Positions 21,635 to 33,410 of a stretch of 64,000 nucleotides of DNA are shown here, piece after piece. How positions within the stretch are numbered: position 1 is the first letter of the stretch; each line of letters begins with the position of its first letter. The position numbers and the translations under genes were made by a program. Origin of the DNA: Ceriagrion tenellum (Eukaryota > Arthropoda > Insecta > Odonata > Coenagrionidae); the NCBI GenBank assembly GCA_963169105.1, contig OY720634.1, positions 112,404,281 to 112,468,280 of the forward strand. The letters run 5' to 3'. Below the pieces are notes generated by a model that was given only the letters and a program-made list of their open reading frames with translations, was not told the origin of the DNA and searched no databases.

Positions 21635-21999
21635 AGTCCGTACCGCGGAAAACTTGAAGCATGAATGTTTTAAATGAGAGTGCATTACACACATAATCGA
21701 CCTGAAGTACACATGAAAGACATACGATCAAACAGCAGAATTATACTGTTTACATATTATAGGCAATCTTTTCGAATTTCAATCTCAAAGAATATCTACA
21801 CACACACTAGTATCTCAATACAGAATATCATAATTTGGTGGATAGCTACTGAAGGATTTGATGCCTTCCAACAAGAAATTTCAAGAGATATCGGCCGCAC
21901 CTACTGACTACATTTAGCACCAATGTTTACTATGCCAGGGTGAGAGCGGAGTGGCAAAGAAGCTAAAAAAAATCAAATTTCTCTCCCTCTAAGCTCAGG

Positions 22000-22460
22000 G
22001 CAACGGCTTGACGTGCCCGGATACGAGTAACCAACCTCACAGGCCATTCGGCTGTCATTCTGCCTCATTTGAATTCCAATTAATCGGCCCGACGGCGAGA
22101 TTTGATTCGATGATTGTTCCCTCAGTGGCGAAAGATCGGTAATATCTGCGAATTCGAGGGCGTTCCACGTCGCCGCGAGTGTGATTTACGCGTTAATTAG
22201 GGCACCGGCAGAAAAATATACCAAACCCCAAACGTGCCACGGACTGCGGACCCGTGGGGGTTTGCCGTTCGTCACCCACGCGTTCGAGAGACCTCCAATG
22301 CCTATGAATTAGAGGTGCTATGAATTTTATAGTCCCGCTGAAACCCAAATCAATAGTTATTTCGAGAGAAATTTCCGGGGACAGAAGCATGGATGGTGAT
22401 TTAATTACGCCCGTCTGAATTATTTATTTCCACTGAAAGATTTAACTGTGATTAAAGCAC
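22000..22460. promoter_or_regulatory. Low-repeat segment with clustered homeodomain-type sites
   Basis: Balanced composition, no repeat matches in the window and no coding signal. It holds several TAATTA/ATTA-type cores in different contexts: CCAATTAATCGG, GCGTTAATTAGGG, GATTTAATTACGCC, TGAATTATTTA. Such clustering in non-repetitive DNA is compatible with a cis-regulatory module, but ATTA is common in AT-rich DNA. This is a suggestion only. Confidence 0.2.
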
Positions 22461-24765
22461 GGTTAGATCTCCAGAATTCAAATGAGTAGTTAAAATATCT
22501 CCACCGGGCATATGTATTTAGGTCTTTTTTATTTCAAATGCACGCTAGGGTCTATCATGTGATGACTATGCTGCATAGCACTCTATTCAAGATTAAACTC
22601 TATTAAAAACCAAATAGTAAGGCTTAGAAAGCTTACTTATGCTTAGGCATGCACAGGAATTAAGTAATCAAGATAAGTTTGCTTACCACACAAACTTAAT
22701 GGGCTACTCTGAGTAATGTGAGAGTTTACGTAATCACTTATTTTGAAGACTTATAATTTGTGCTTCAATAAAACCAAGTCATGCAGAAAATAAAATTCAC
22801 ATGCACATTAATTCAGTACAAAGAATACTTTCCTATTCAGAGAATTATGTTCTCCAAAAGGAAACTAGCTTATTTCGGCAGATTAACTCCTGATGCGTAC
22901 ATAATAGATTTCACCAATAGCAATATCAAATTTTGTATTTAACGTAAATGTACGGTAGTACCAAAAAACCCGATGAAGTCATAAATAAAACCGAAGGGAC
23001 GTATATGATCAATAAAATTAAAACAATTAAGGATGAGTTTGATCATAAAAAGCCCATGTGATTTTAAAAACTCGAGTCAAAATCACTTGGATACAGTCAA
23101 AGGAAAAGCATAATAATGGAAATTTTTAAGTTGCATAAGTTGACCGACCGACGGGTAGAGCTCGAAATTCAACGATTGCACAAATTTAGCATGGAAAAGA
23201 TATATTTACTAAAATGGGTGAGCTAAAAAAAAGAGAAAAATATCAATTGTTCGTTTATTTGTATGCTTTGACTGAATTCAGCGAGGGGTACTTTAACCCT
23301 CGCAAGACTCACACGTGAAATTAATTTTCTAAACTTTACGGGAAAATTCACAGCACACAGGAAAGCATCACAGCACTAATTCCAAAAGTCACATTCCTCA
23401 CCAAAAATATCTGAATATCAATTTATCAATGAAGGTTCGACTGTTCCTTTAGCAATTTTCCTTAACTCTTAAATTTATAAGACTGCAAGATATTAAATTC
23501 TTTGCAGTAAGAGCTAATATGAGAAGAGTCTTCCCACGAAAAACTAGATTACAAAGCTACGAGCAGCACATGAAAACACTGCGGTATCAATTTAGACCAC
23601 ATCATCATAACGATGTGCCTTTGAAAAAAATTAACCAAGAAGGCTTACCTTGACTGTACGTCTCGCTTACCCATGGAAATAGTGTGTACTTAGAGATGGC
23701 TTATTCAGAGAAACTCACCTGCAAATAATACAGAAAAATATTAATGATTGCAAAATGCAGGCAAAATTATTTTGAAAAAATAATCCGAAATTTTAAAAAT
23801 AGTTTTTAGATATTCCACTGATTTAATCATTACTCAACTCAATATTTTTAAAGCAGGTATGAACGAACTTTTACAACTGACTTAAAGGCAAATCTTCGAG
23901 ATACTAAGCCATATTTTTCAAATAGAAACTCAATCATGAGTTTCGTTTAACTGAAGAGCATATTATAAATTCATACTTTTTGAATACATAAATGAACTTA
24001 TATCTCAACAGATTGCTGACCACCATGACACAACCTGATCTCATTTACTACTTCGCTTATGACATGAAACGCGATGTGGCGATCTTCGAAAATTTTCACC
24101 TCGGCGAATCATCCGAGGCTAAAGTTTCCGATTCCTCCCTGAATGAGACCTCCGAGATCGAAGGGACAAAGGTGTCATTGGGTTTATCTCTTTGTTTTTT
24201 CAATTAAAGTCGCGAGAATCGATTTGCTGAGTAAATGACGAATTCCACCGCTCTGCAATGAACCTTTTCATCGCCACCACAAAGGTGAAGAAACAAGACG
24301 ACATATATCCTCGACTACCCATCTATCCGTCTACCACAAAGCTTTCGCAGTATCAGGATGAAACGCACAGCTTTCATCTCCGCTGAATAACATAAAGAAG
24401 GAAATGAAACCGAAAGCAGCATGCGTTTGAATAGCTAAATGCAAGGCTTCCACAATCGAAATTCTTTGACGTGCGTTCACCGCGAGCGGCGTGGTCACTA
24501 GATTGAAGATTTCAGTTAGCCTGCGTTAACGAGCACACTTGCAATAGAATAAGGAACGTTCCCCGAATCAATTTGCGGTCGAGCGAATAATCAAACGGAA
24601 TCCTACGCTAAATGAAGAGCAGGATGGAATGCAATCGATTTGACAGTGTTTTCGAAGCCCATCTAGTTATCCACGTGCAGGTCAACGTTTCCAGCGTCGA
24701 ATGGAAAACGAACACCAACACTATACGTTCCACGGGTTCAGGCTCAACTATGTGGGAGTTGAACT
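22461..24765. other. AT-rich DNA with one protein-like short frame
   Basis: Mostly featureless. A 71-codon frame at 23992-24207 contains DLIYYFAYDMKRDVAIFENF and ETSEIEGTKVSLGL; its acidic/serine content looks more protein-like than most frames here and GC rises locally. An AAAG|GTGTCA at 24171-24172 could be a weak splice donor. No family recognised; low support as an exon. Confidence 0.25.
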
Positions 24766-24938
24766 TCACAAATGAAAAAATAACTTGGTTTCCTTCCATT
24801 GATTTATTTTCTTGGTACATGTTTCGACACAACGGTGTCGTTATGATCGTTATGTCATACCTGATAATGACACTGTTGTGTCGAAATATTTTGTACCAAG
24901 AAAAAATAAAGAAAACCAAGTAATTATTTTATTTGTGA
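24766..24938. repeat. Fold-back element with hammerhead-like core
   Basis: Arms of about 75 bases: TCACAAATGAAAAAATAAC pairs with GTAATTATTTTATTTGTGA, and inward TTATTTTCTTGGTACATGTTTCGACACAACGG-type sequence is mirrored by TGTTGTGTCGAAATATTTTGTACC. The right arm on the plus strand carries CTGATAATGACACTGTTGTG followed by TCGAAA, which fits a hammerhead core (CTGATGA, stem II GACAC/GTGTC, GAAA) with one base change. The flank TTCCACGGGTTCAGGCTCAA recurs, slightly changed, at about 26.32 kb, pointing to a longer parental repeat. Confidence 0.65.
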
Positions 24939-24965
24939 CCAACACAATACTTCCTAGCAACAAAA

Positions 24966-24983
24966 ATATATATATATATATAT
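24966..24983. repeat. (TA)n microsatellite
   Basis: About nine uninterrupted TA units directly after a fold-back element. Confidence 0.9.
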
Positions 24984-25244
24984 GACCTCCAGTTTCGTTT
25001 TTATATGGAATGTCTCATCAACAATGCAACCCAGAGTCTAACCGCAAGAGGTCTTTTGGAAGAGAAAATAACAATGAAATAAAAAAGATTCGACTACGAT
25101 AATAATCTTTACTGCGCAACATTACTTAGCTAACCAAAATTTTATAAATAATGGTGGGGCGCTCATCACAGCTTGCAAAGCGAGACGTCACACTGTTCAA
25201 CTCCACAGTAGTACCACATTATTTTCAAAATTGGTGAGACCAGT

Positions 25245-25400
25245 GACAACATATGATTTGGTTCTTTCCTGGCGTATAATAACAATTAAGTCTTCACGGT
25301 CATCAGGTTAGGTAGCTGCCGGCCGACGTTTCGATGACTCCACCGTCGTCCTCAGGGCAACTGCCCTGGCAACAAGACAAATTAGCAGTAACAACATTTT
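25245..25400 (-). mobile_element. Penelope-like terminal segment
   Basis: On the minus strand CCTGAGGACGACGGTGGAGT is followed by CATCGAAACGTCGGCCGG, then CTACCTAACCTGATGACCGT and GAAGACTTAATTGTTAT. The CTGAxGA...CGAAACGTCGG pattern is a well-known feature of terminal repeats of Penelope-like elements and resembles a hammerhead core; CCTGATGACCGTGAAGAC may be part of a second one. No RT lies next to it. The assignment rests on motif memory, so moderate confidence. Confidence 0.45.
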
Positions 25401-25599
25401 CCGCGCCAAGAAAGGAAATGCTTCCATACACCTTGGGAGTATTTAGAGGAATATTTTAGGCCGCAACCCTTCGTGCTTCTTAACACAAGGCCAGCGCCAA
25501 AAAATAAAACGCTATTAAGTCATCATGGCAACTTATTCACTCAATGATATCAATTGAATAAATTTACAGGATAAATAAGAGAGCAAAGGAGAAAAAAAT

Positions 25600-25990
25600 A
25601 TGAAACGATCAAGCCGTTCCCTTGAGGGTAGCAAAATCAAAAAGGGCTCAATGATTTGCGTTAGTCTATCCTTGCATCTTTGTAAGTTTCAATTGCATTC
25701 ATACATAACTTCACACGTTCTCTACTCCTTAGCCTCTTCCAACACATTCACCCATGACTTTATCAGTCTACCCTATCTTCCTAAACCTTTCACTTCTCTA
25801 TCATAAATTATAAAAATTCCACTCATGCACTCTCTCAACATGGTCTAACCAGCTAAGCACGCTCCTTCTGTAAATTTCCAGTAATCAGAGCGTCTACTCC
25901 AAATTCTTTCTTGACGTACTCCATATCAAACCTTATCCATTCTACTTTTACCTCTAACGCTTCTCAGGTACCCCATACTACCTACTTACA
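25600..25990 (-). mobile_element. LINE RT C-terminal tail, separate family
   Basis: Reading leftward from 25990: MGYLRSVRGKSRMDKVRYGV, RQERIWSRR, then across frameshifts a WLDHVERVHEW-like region and WVNVLEEAKE, CEVMYECN and QRCKDRL. This matches 'EMRFLRxxxGxxRxDKxRNEVVR...RWxGHVxRM...RPRKRWxDxxxED' tails, a family unlike the GKRGRGR family. Stops throughout. Confidence 0.5.
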
Positions 25991-26139
25991 TTTACCTGTA
26001 GGCCTACTGCTACCTACATACCTGCAGTAGGATTCCTCTGGCAAACGTACATTTCGTTGGTGTACAGTTCAATCAATAATTTTAACAAGAGTATTAGTTG
26101 TCTCGTTACACAGATTTTTTCCATTTCCAACATTGGAAT

Positions 26140-26330
26140 TTCTAATCCCATACACTGAGGGCAAAAGAGGAGAAAGGAGAACGCAGGGAAAGCGTAGAAG
26201 AAAAAAAGGAGAGGATAAAAATTTCGGACGAAATGAAGGGTGGCAGATGGTATGAATGCGGTAGAATAGTATAGCCAGGAAATGTTATTGACAATCATGC
26301 AAATCAAGGTAAGTCATGAGTTCCACGGTT
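26140..26330 (+). mobile_element. LINE tail fragment (GKRGRGR family)
   Basis: Reads RGERRTQGKRRRKKGEDKNF then GRNEG, paralleling EGRTLGKRGRGRKRIGILDEM after frameshift and the GEAW..KEKDRNFG fragment at the left end of the window. A short truncated copy. Confidence 0.5.
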
Positions 26331-28435
26331 TCACGCTCAACTATGTGAAATTTCATTGTCACAAGTTACATTATAACTTAGTTTTCTAGTACAATTTGAA
26401 AGAAAAATAAGTTATCTAGTCATTTGTGAAGGAAATACATACTCAAATACTTATCAATCAATAGGCACAAATCACATAATATCTTTTCATTAAACACAAA
26501 CCCATTCGTACAACAACAATGGAACAAGAGTCAAAAAGCTTCCAGTCCCAAATAATGAAAAAGGCACAAAATTAAGCACAAGATTCATAAAATTGACGAA
26601 TTTACATAATGGAAATCCTTTCGTCCGAGGTTCAAAGAAAAACTTTTAATGAGCTATCATGACAAAGACATTATCATTAAAAAGGCACGCAGCGCGACAA
26701 ATACAATGAATGAACAATAAAATAAACGCGAGAAAAATAATACGTAGGCAGTGAAGAAAGAATACGATCCTAAAAAAATATAACTCTGCACACGAGGATC
26801 TAAACAGAGCGCTCCTATAAGAATTTGAGCATTATGAAACGCGACTATTAAGCCCAGAATTTCCTCCTCGCGTACTGACTGCAACAGGCAAAGGTCATAG
26901 TTCACGATATTTTATTGAATATACCGTGTGTTTCTTTCGCACGAGAAACTACACGCTTGATTGCCGGTGGCAATGCCAGCACCAACGCCCACACAGTTCT
27001 ATCAACAACTGGTAACCGATAAACACTTAAATGGCTTCTCACGTCGAAACCCTAGCTTCGAATCCTCAAAAGCACAGGAAAAGTTGAATTTTCTCTCCCT
27101 TGTGAAGAAAAAAAGGTCACTCCCCTCAATTGCAACCGGGTTCACATCCAACCACTGATAAACACAGTCATTGAGTAGATCGATGGAGGGTAAGCTTCAG
27201 TCTGGTTTTTGCCTTATAGAGGAGGTTATTTGGCCTATAGCAGTCCGATCCTTTCCTCTGATTTTTCATTAATTAATTTGGATGATTCACAAGTTGAGGT
27301 GTCTGCTGCGATGATCGTGGGATGTTTAGGGAAAATTTTAATTATCATTTACGTCGAAAACATAGTAGGATCACATTTTATGTAAGAACTCCTAATTATA
27401 CGGGGTCCGGTTTGAACCAGAGGTGGCGTGTTCGAATCCCATTCAGAGGGTCGCAAGTTCGAGACCATGAAACGGAAAAAATATATTCCTGGCTGGCCAA
27501 CCAACTTTCGCACGCTACCCGAATTTGACCTCACAAATGGCATTGATCAATTATGGCGCAGGCATTGATCAAAATGGCGCAGATCACAGAAAATCGGACT
27601 GCTATCAACAGTCACAACTTCGGGCAAGAGTGAATTTCATGGAATCGACCGAGGAACTGCAATATGGAAGGCAACGGAGAAACCACCACATCAGTCTCCC
27701 TAGGTGATGCAACCCTGCATTATAACTCTATATGACATGATGGCATTTCTCCGAGAAAAATTTTGCGGAGGTAAAATGGTCCCCCAATCGGTACTCAGGG
27801 TGGGGATTACTGGGAGGGGCACATTGGTCAGGAAGGACAAGTACAATGATTATACGGTGGAATTCGCCAATCATTCATTCATTAATGGAGCTACATACCT
27901 CGGCAGAAGACGCCTTCGGCTTCTGCCGCAGCCTACGAGAGATCTTCGCCTTCTCCTTCTTCACCCACCCCGAGCTACAGGACCACCGATGGAAAACGCG
28001 TTTCAAGGATTCTGGAGAATGATCATAGAGGTGCTATGATACACAGTTTCCAACAATATGATAACCCTCCAAAGAGACAAAGGATTCGCATTGTAATGAG
28101 TGCAGAGTTTTAGAAACATGCATCGTTCACGTCATGTCGATCACACGACTTGGACAAATTCTATTTTCTTCTACGGTCGAAATAATTATGTGGAAAGCAA
28201 AATGCGAAAAGTTACCACACTTATTTAAAGTAGTAACCCTCATTCTGGAGGCCAGCGCAAACAATTTTCCTTGAGTAGCAAAGTCGAGACGTAAACTAAA
28301 AGCGCGTGGACGTATTTGGCCTTCGGAAGCGTTTTCGCCCGTAAAATAGAGTCCCTTAAAGGTAATCAAGGATGAGGTGAGTACCAACGGAAATCGATAA
28401 AAATCATCTAGAACTGTAAATGGGCGTGGCCCAAC
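26331..28435. other. Unassigned DNA
   Basis: No supported gene. CGTGTTCGAATCCC at 27428-27441 and GCAAGTTCGAGACC at 27452-27465 resemble B boxes but no A box pairs with them. A 9-bp hairpin CGGCAGAAG/CTTCTGCCG sits at about 27.90 kb. Frames of 60-110 codons are unrecognised. Confidence 0.35.
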
Positions 28436-28439
28436 CTGA

Positions 28440-28595
28440 CTACAATATTTCTTTCCTCTTCTCAGCATACGTCCCAACGTTCATCATCATGTCCATAAAA
28501 TCTCTGATACCCTTCTTCCACTCCCCCACTACTAGTCCAACATTCTTCCCTCAAACACGGACATCCAACCCCTCGCCTCTCATGCCCTGTTTACA
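28440..28595 (-). mobile_element. LINE tail fragment
   Basis: The minus strand gives GRMLD..GSGRRVSEILWT, equivalent to EGRxLGKRGRGRxRIGILDE in better copies, and then an upstream-UTR-like AGGTTGGGCC. Only about 150 bases survive. Confidence 0.45.
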
Positions 28596-28785
28596 TTACT
28601 AGCTTACTAACCAGGTTAACTCTAACCCAAGAAAAATTTCGCCGTGTGAACGCCGGTTGGCGCTAACCCTAGTCAACTTTTTAACCACGCTGGCGTCTCT
28701 AGGGTTGGCGCTGGTTACCATCCTTTTTAAGTCGTGTAAACTCAGGTTAATTAGAATAGTAGTTGGGTGATACGGTCCACATTTA
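28575..28785. repeat. Inverted-repeat element, possible MITE
   Basis: GGCGCTAACCCTAG and CTAGGGTTGGCGC lie inverted around a 26-base centre, and further out TGTTTACATTACTAGC and a GTTAACT block face AGTCGTGTAAACTCAGGTTAA. Ends with (T)GTTTACA and repeated AACC/GGTT blocks are reminiscent of Harbinger-type MITEs, but a target duplication was not found. Confidence 0.4.
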
Positions 28786-29329
28786 GCTTTTATTTGAAGT
28801 TCACAATATATTACGAGAGTTTCTCTAGTCATCTTCCGTATTCAGGCGTCCGTGCCAAGTTGCCTGACGTATTTAAATCCATGATCGAATGATAAACCGT
28901 ATTTAAAGTTCAAAATTTACCATAAAGGCGCAAGCGAACACGGGTCATGGGCAAAACTTGGAAGAAAAGGCCGTTTAATCCGCTGAATATATTGAGGCAA
29001 GGACTCGGAAAGGAAGTTATTTATAAATCTTGCATGTCAAGATAACATATTAAATTGTTTTTATCTATCATGAAAGAGTGAAAACGAAATAATAACGTAA
29101 TATTCCCGGGGTATTTAAATGGAAAAGTATAGCATAGTAACATGTGGTTCTTATTGAGGAAATTTATTCTCTCAATTTTCATCTCTTGATGCATAAAGTA
29201 ACGTTTAGATATGAAATGATAAGTACATAGTGACATACTAATAAATGAGAAGTCTAACCGAGCGAAACGTTTTCAATCCTTTTTCTCGCCTATACAAATC
29301 TCGTAATTTAGCCCACGGCCCTTGAAACA
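28786..29329. other. AT-rich spacer
   Basis: Nothing recognised. Confidence 0.4.
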
Positions 29330-29815
29330 AATGAAAAGCGACTTGAGATGTTTGTTGAGCTGTGGGCTACATCGCCTTCTTAACTCACCATCAGAGACCA
29401 CCATTATCTTAACAAGGGCTAAGGAATGCTGTGTAAATGCAAGTCAGCTACGCCGCCATATTAACTATCATTCTACCCCTAGTAATATAAACGGAGCATC
29501 ACTGACTCTTCAGACCACCTACTACGCCTCTCCATTATCTCGTTCAGATGTCTCTTTCCTATCCTATCATACCGAGCACTTAATCGTTTGTCTTCGATTT
29601 CTGCCCACCGAACTTTCTCCATCCACCTCCGCACCCACGCTTTAAATGCCTGCAGCCTCTATATGAACAGCACATAAATCTTAAACAGCCCCCTCTTTTT
29701 ATTCTTGCCCAGTGTCTCCAAAAACATCTCTCCAATCCTGAAATCCAATTCTTTCGCTAGCAGTGATCTCTTTTGAAAATCGTTCCTAAAACACCCATTT
29801 CATAATAGCGCACTC
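29330..29815 (-). mobile_element. LINE RT remnant (thumb and tail)
   Basis: Minus strand, upstream to downstream: KELDFRIGEMFLETLGKNKK, a decayed YGAETW block (IYVLFI), RLQAFKAWVRRWMEKVRWAE and, after a frameshift, RYDRIGKRHLNEIMERRSRW. This is the LDxxIRKxFLKTLxWSVLLYGxETW..FExWxxRRMExVxW order of the RT tail. Frameshifts and stops show it is dead. Confidence 0.65.
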
Positions 29816-29914
29816 CCCGAGTCATTAAGTTGCCCCACTGTTTCCAATTAGCACCCTCCAGCCTAATGACCACCCTCAACAGCAATATAACAGCAGGTAG
29901 GTTACCTAGGGACA

Positions 29915-30175
29915 CTACTTGCAACTGACAAGGATAACATGGGGTATGGAGGAAGGGAACAGATATAGCCATCGTCGGCATTATCCTATACTTGACGAAA
30001 GGCTTCAAGGAGTCCACAGTTCAACGTCCCAACTGACGGACGCAAAACTGTACATGAAACCCTCCGCATAAAACACCCAAGTAGGGATAAGGAGTTCTTT
30101 GACAAATCTCCGCCTCTGCAGGGCCTCAGGGTGCGCAGTACTTGAGCCACAAAAAAATCCAATCCGCAAAGCCGA
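29915..30175 (-). mobile_element. SINE family 1, diverged copy
   Basis: Plus-strand landmarks shared with the copies at 8.7 and 58.4 kb: CATCGTCGGCATTATCC, CTTGACGAAAGGCTTCAAGG, TTCAACGTCCCAACTGACGG, AACACCCAAGTAGGGATAAG and CTGCAGGGCC. The head region is present but its promoter boxes are eroded (GTGGCTCAAGTACTG in place of GTGGCTAGAGTACTG). Confidence 0.6.
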
Positions 30176-31369
30176 ATGGATGGGATAGTACAACTTTAAG
30201 CTACAGGTGGGTTCATATAAGTAGACTAAAGGCGAGATATTAATATCTTACCTCTCTCGGTTCATTTAAATAAAAGTAATCTGCTAATCATTATTGACGG
30301 GTTTAAGCAGAGTTACTAACTGGAACCTAATCCTAAAAATAACCTCGTGAATCATCTCTTGTTTCTAGGAATATTTAACTCGATATCCCATCTTTCAAAT
30401 AGCGTTCAAAATGCTCACACTTCTTCTACAACTTCCATATTACCCTATATTCTAACGACTATAACTTGCTTAACTTTTCTTAACTTGCTTAACTTAACTT
30501 AACTCTCCATCCAGCTTCAAACAGCTAAAAATTCTTCTAATCTTCTGATGATCAGTCCAAAATCACACAGGAAATTAGTTTTACAGTTATCGGAACATCC
30601 GAATCCAAGCTTGTATTCAATTCTCCTCACGGATGAATTTGCTGACCGCACAGTCGTATACCACAACTTTAGCGACGTTACCAAGCAACTTAAAGGAGAA
30701 AAATCAAGTCCCTTTCTTCACGACGACAATCACAATACAAATTAATCTTCCGACAACAGAGATCAATTGCACAGAGAAGGTAAAAATAACGAGAATCTAA
30801 CTCGTGGAAACCGTACCTACTCCATGAGCCAAGCACTGGAATAATGCCTTTTAATTCCTCGCTCTAACTTTTAAGCCGGCTGTTGTTGGTTGTCAAGGAG
30901 GGGCATTAGGGAGTCAGGCCTACTTCAGCCACTCAGCGAAGCGGGAGTCGAGAGGGAGAAGGTTGAGGAAGCGAAATGCGCTGATGAAAGGTTACTTAGG
31001 GGACGCAGATGGAAGAAGCGGGGGCTGGTTGATGCAGTGCTCCCGGTTAAGGGGGTAGGAGGAATCTGATTGTTTGGGAGGGCTGAGTTGTTTCGGGGAG
31101 GAAAACGACCTTTTTATCCGAGTCTGTTTTTTTGCATCCTCCATGAGCCTCGTCAACAGCGGGCAGATGATAAAAAGAAATAAAGAGCACTCGTGACAAA
31201 AACATTAAGATCTTGGTCGGAGCAGGATGGGAAGGGGATATGAAAATCATTTGCATGGGACATTAAAATGCTCTGTATAACTGCGGTACGAGTTTCGAGA
31301 ATGAAATTCCACGAGAACACTTACAAAGCGCCATGGAAGGAATGAAATGTCTGGAACTAAGACAGAAAA
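30176..31369. other. Unassigned DNA with a small CTTAA-type repeat
   Basis: At 30470-30505 TAACTTGCTTAACTT units repeat. From 30.9 to 31.1 kb the plus strand is G-rich and faintly LINE-tail-like, but no motif could be aligned. No gene recognised. Confidence 0.35.
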
Positions 31370-31660
31370 TACATGCATCTACATCTACATACTTCCCTGA
31401 GAGCCACCGCATAGGCATGTGGCATGAGGTGTTAGGACACCAGCCGAGTAGACATGTAAGGGATAACGTTTTGGGAGGTGAAATGGTGACGTGTGTTATA
31501 GGAGTGTATATAGTGGAGCTCAATTTTTACTGTGGTCGCTTATTGTGCGCGGAAAAAAACGAGTTTTTATACCTATCTGTTCGGTACATCGTAAGGCATT
31601 ATAATTTTTTTTGTTTCAAAGCCAAACCACGCGCAATCATCAAATGCGATCACCGCGTTT
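31370..31660 (-). mobile_element. 3' end of LINE family B (CR1/L2/Jockey-like)
   Basis: The minus strand has RTDRYKNSFF, the C-terminal 'RNSFFPRTIRxWNxL'-type motif, then a 3' region ending GTATGTAGATGTAGATGCAT. A (TGTAGA)-type microsatellite end is typical for several non-LTR families that finish in short tandem repeats. The same 3' part occurs at 44.1-44.5 and 62.2-62.6 kb, with shared blocks such as CTAACACC and GTCACCATTTCA. Confidence 0.7.
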
Positions 31661-31895
31661 CTTCTGAGAAGACTCTGGACGCAAAAAATCACTGTCAACC
31701 TTTGGAAATCATTTACCACGGCAGTTTTTGGAATACATATCGTGCGTTACGCGGTGTTTCATAGCGATGCAACACTGTACTTTTTCACACCTTACATTAC
31801 GTTCATCGAAGAGTGAAATACTTGAAAATGTAGTAGAATGTCATATTAGACAGTAGAGGAACCTGATAAAAAATTTCGGAAAACTACAATGTTTT

Positions 31896-32373
31896 TTAAG
31901 GCGGTTTGAGCGAAATCTCATTTCACCTAGAAATTTATGAATTTGGTCTCATTTTAAAGAACACACCTACCCTTTTACAAGGGAAATGGTACGTGTATGC
32001 ACCCTCAAGAGGGACAGTTTTTTTTAAATGAGGAATTTCAAACAGTTAGATCTCGTCTAAAAATTAACAGCGAATAGTTTGTACGTTTTCTCAACTATTC
32101 TTTAAAATAAATCATATTGTCACCAAAGCAATTTTTTTGAGAATCGTTGTGATGGAGTGTTAAACGTACCGCGTGAAAAAATGAGTCAAATTGAAGACAT
32201 AGATAGATATTATTATTTAATTAGTTAGAATTTCAGTCATATAAAAGCATATTATTACACCGTTACCAGAGCAATATTTAATTCACGCTCCCTATGGCAG
32301 CTGAAGTTAAAACGTATGAATCAAATATGGTCTCCATTCTGACTAGGGAACTATCTCGTTCAAACTACCTTAA
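31896..32373 (+). mobile_element. TTAA-ended MITE family, copy 1
   Basis: Begins TTAAGGCGGTTTGAGCGAAA and ends AACTATCTCGTTCAAACTAC then CTTAA; ends are inverted copies over about 20 bases with TTAA at both borders. Internal marks used to find sister copies: AATTTGGTCTCATTT, GGGAAATGGTACGTGTATGC, GTACCGCGTGAAAAAATGAG. At 478 bases it is shorter than the other copies (543-566) because of a deletion after the first landmark. No frame of note. Confidence 0.8.
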
Positions 32374-32469
32374 TCACCATGAAACTGATGAACTCCCATA
32401 AAGTTACTTCACCTACTATCAACTTAATGAGGATATCTATCTAAGGAACACTCAAAGTGCCCCCAACGC

Positions 32470-32815
32470 AGCGCTCAATTGTGATCGGGAATCCTTTGAA
32501 AAATCTCTTGCTTTAGCCAGGAATGAAACTCAGACCCTCTCGATGGGTACAGCGCTCGGCTTAATAGGCGAGGAGAGGAAAACGTTTCAGGAGAAGGCAG
32601 AGTGGGTGGTTTTAACGGGTAATGTGAGGCGAAGGGATTCGGAAGGTCACGATAGAGGGGAGAATGTACGGCAAGCGAGGAAGGGAAAGCAGGAGTATAG
32701 GTTTTATTGACGGGATGAAGGTAGATAGAGCGTAAGGCGGCCCGAAGAATGAAATGCCGCACAAAGACAAGGACTTACAGCAGAAAAGGATTATTCCTTC
32801 TTTCATTAAAACCTA
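32470..32815 (+). mobile_element. LINE tail fragment
   Basis: Plus strand reads GEERKTFQEKAEWV then VRRRDSEGHDRGENVRQARK, paralleling GEERKLV..RRRQKRW and GRTLGKRGRG after shifts. A 3' region with AAAACCTACCTGTACCC corresponds to the UTR of the copy at 17.1 kb. Confidence 0.5.
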
Positions 32816-33277
32816 CCTGTACCCGTGGATCACCCCTAAAAATGAACATGGCTCTATATATTTCTCTAAGTGTAGATACATTTCCGGGGTAATTGGTTTC
32901 TGACATCTTGAAATTTTATCCCAAAAAATAATCATAAGTTGTACGGTATAACTGTACTACACCTTTAATAAAAACTGTACGGCAGGTAGAGACTCATTAC
33001 GAGCGAATTACCGAAATTACTCAATTTATTAGTCACAACTATGCGAAATTTCATCATGAAATACAATGTACAAAATTTATAATTTTCACAAACATTTTAA
33101 TTGAAAATTCTAATTCTTGCTGTTCGGTTGAGTTTATCCTTAATGGCTGCACTAGCGGACTTGATGACATTGAATCAAGAATAAAAATTTGCGACAATTA
33201 TACACTGTTAACATAATTTTTTATCGATTGAGAAATAAAAAGAGAAGTGTCAGGCTTGATATGTTGGAAAGAATTCA
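32816..33277. other. AT-rich spacer
   Basis: Nothing recognised. Confidence 0.4.
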
Positions 33278-33410
33278 TCATAATGAATGAAAGTAAGGCA
33301 ATTTTCCACTCAGATACCTTTTTTGTTTCTTTATTCATAATAATAAATAAATAAAAATATTTTTTTAAATTATCTAAGTGGAAAGGTGCCTTACTCTCAT
33401 TCATTATGAT
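33278..33410. repeat. Hairpin element, 40-bp arms
   Basis: ATCATAATGAATGAAAGTAAG on the left pairs with CTTACTCTCATTCATTATGAT on the right, continuing through GGCAATTTTCCACTCAGATA / TTATCTAAGTGGAAAGGTGCC. The centre is AT-rich (AATAATAAATAAATAAAAAT). No TSD seen. Confidence 0.7.

Noticed and set aside
27425..27470. Two TTCGA-containing blocks (CGTGTTCGAATCCC, GCAAGTTCGAGACC) as tRNA or SINE promoters
   Set aside because: No A box upstream at proper spacing and no body matching other copies.
30900..31250. G-rich stretch as another LINE tail
   Set aside because: Composition resembles the tails, but no ordered motifs (RRRQ, GKRGRG) could be placed.
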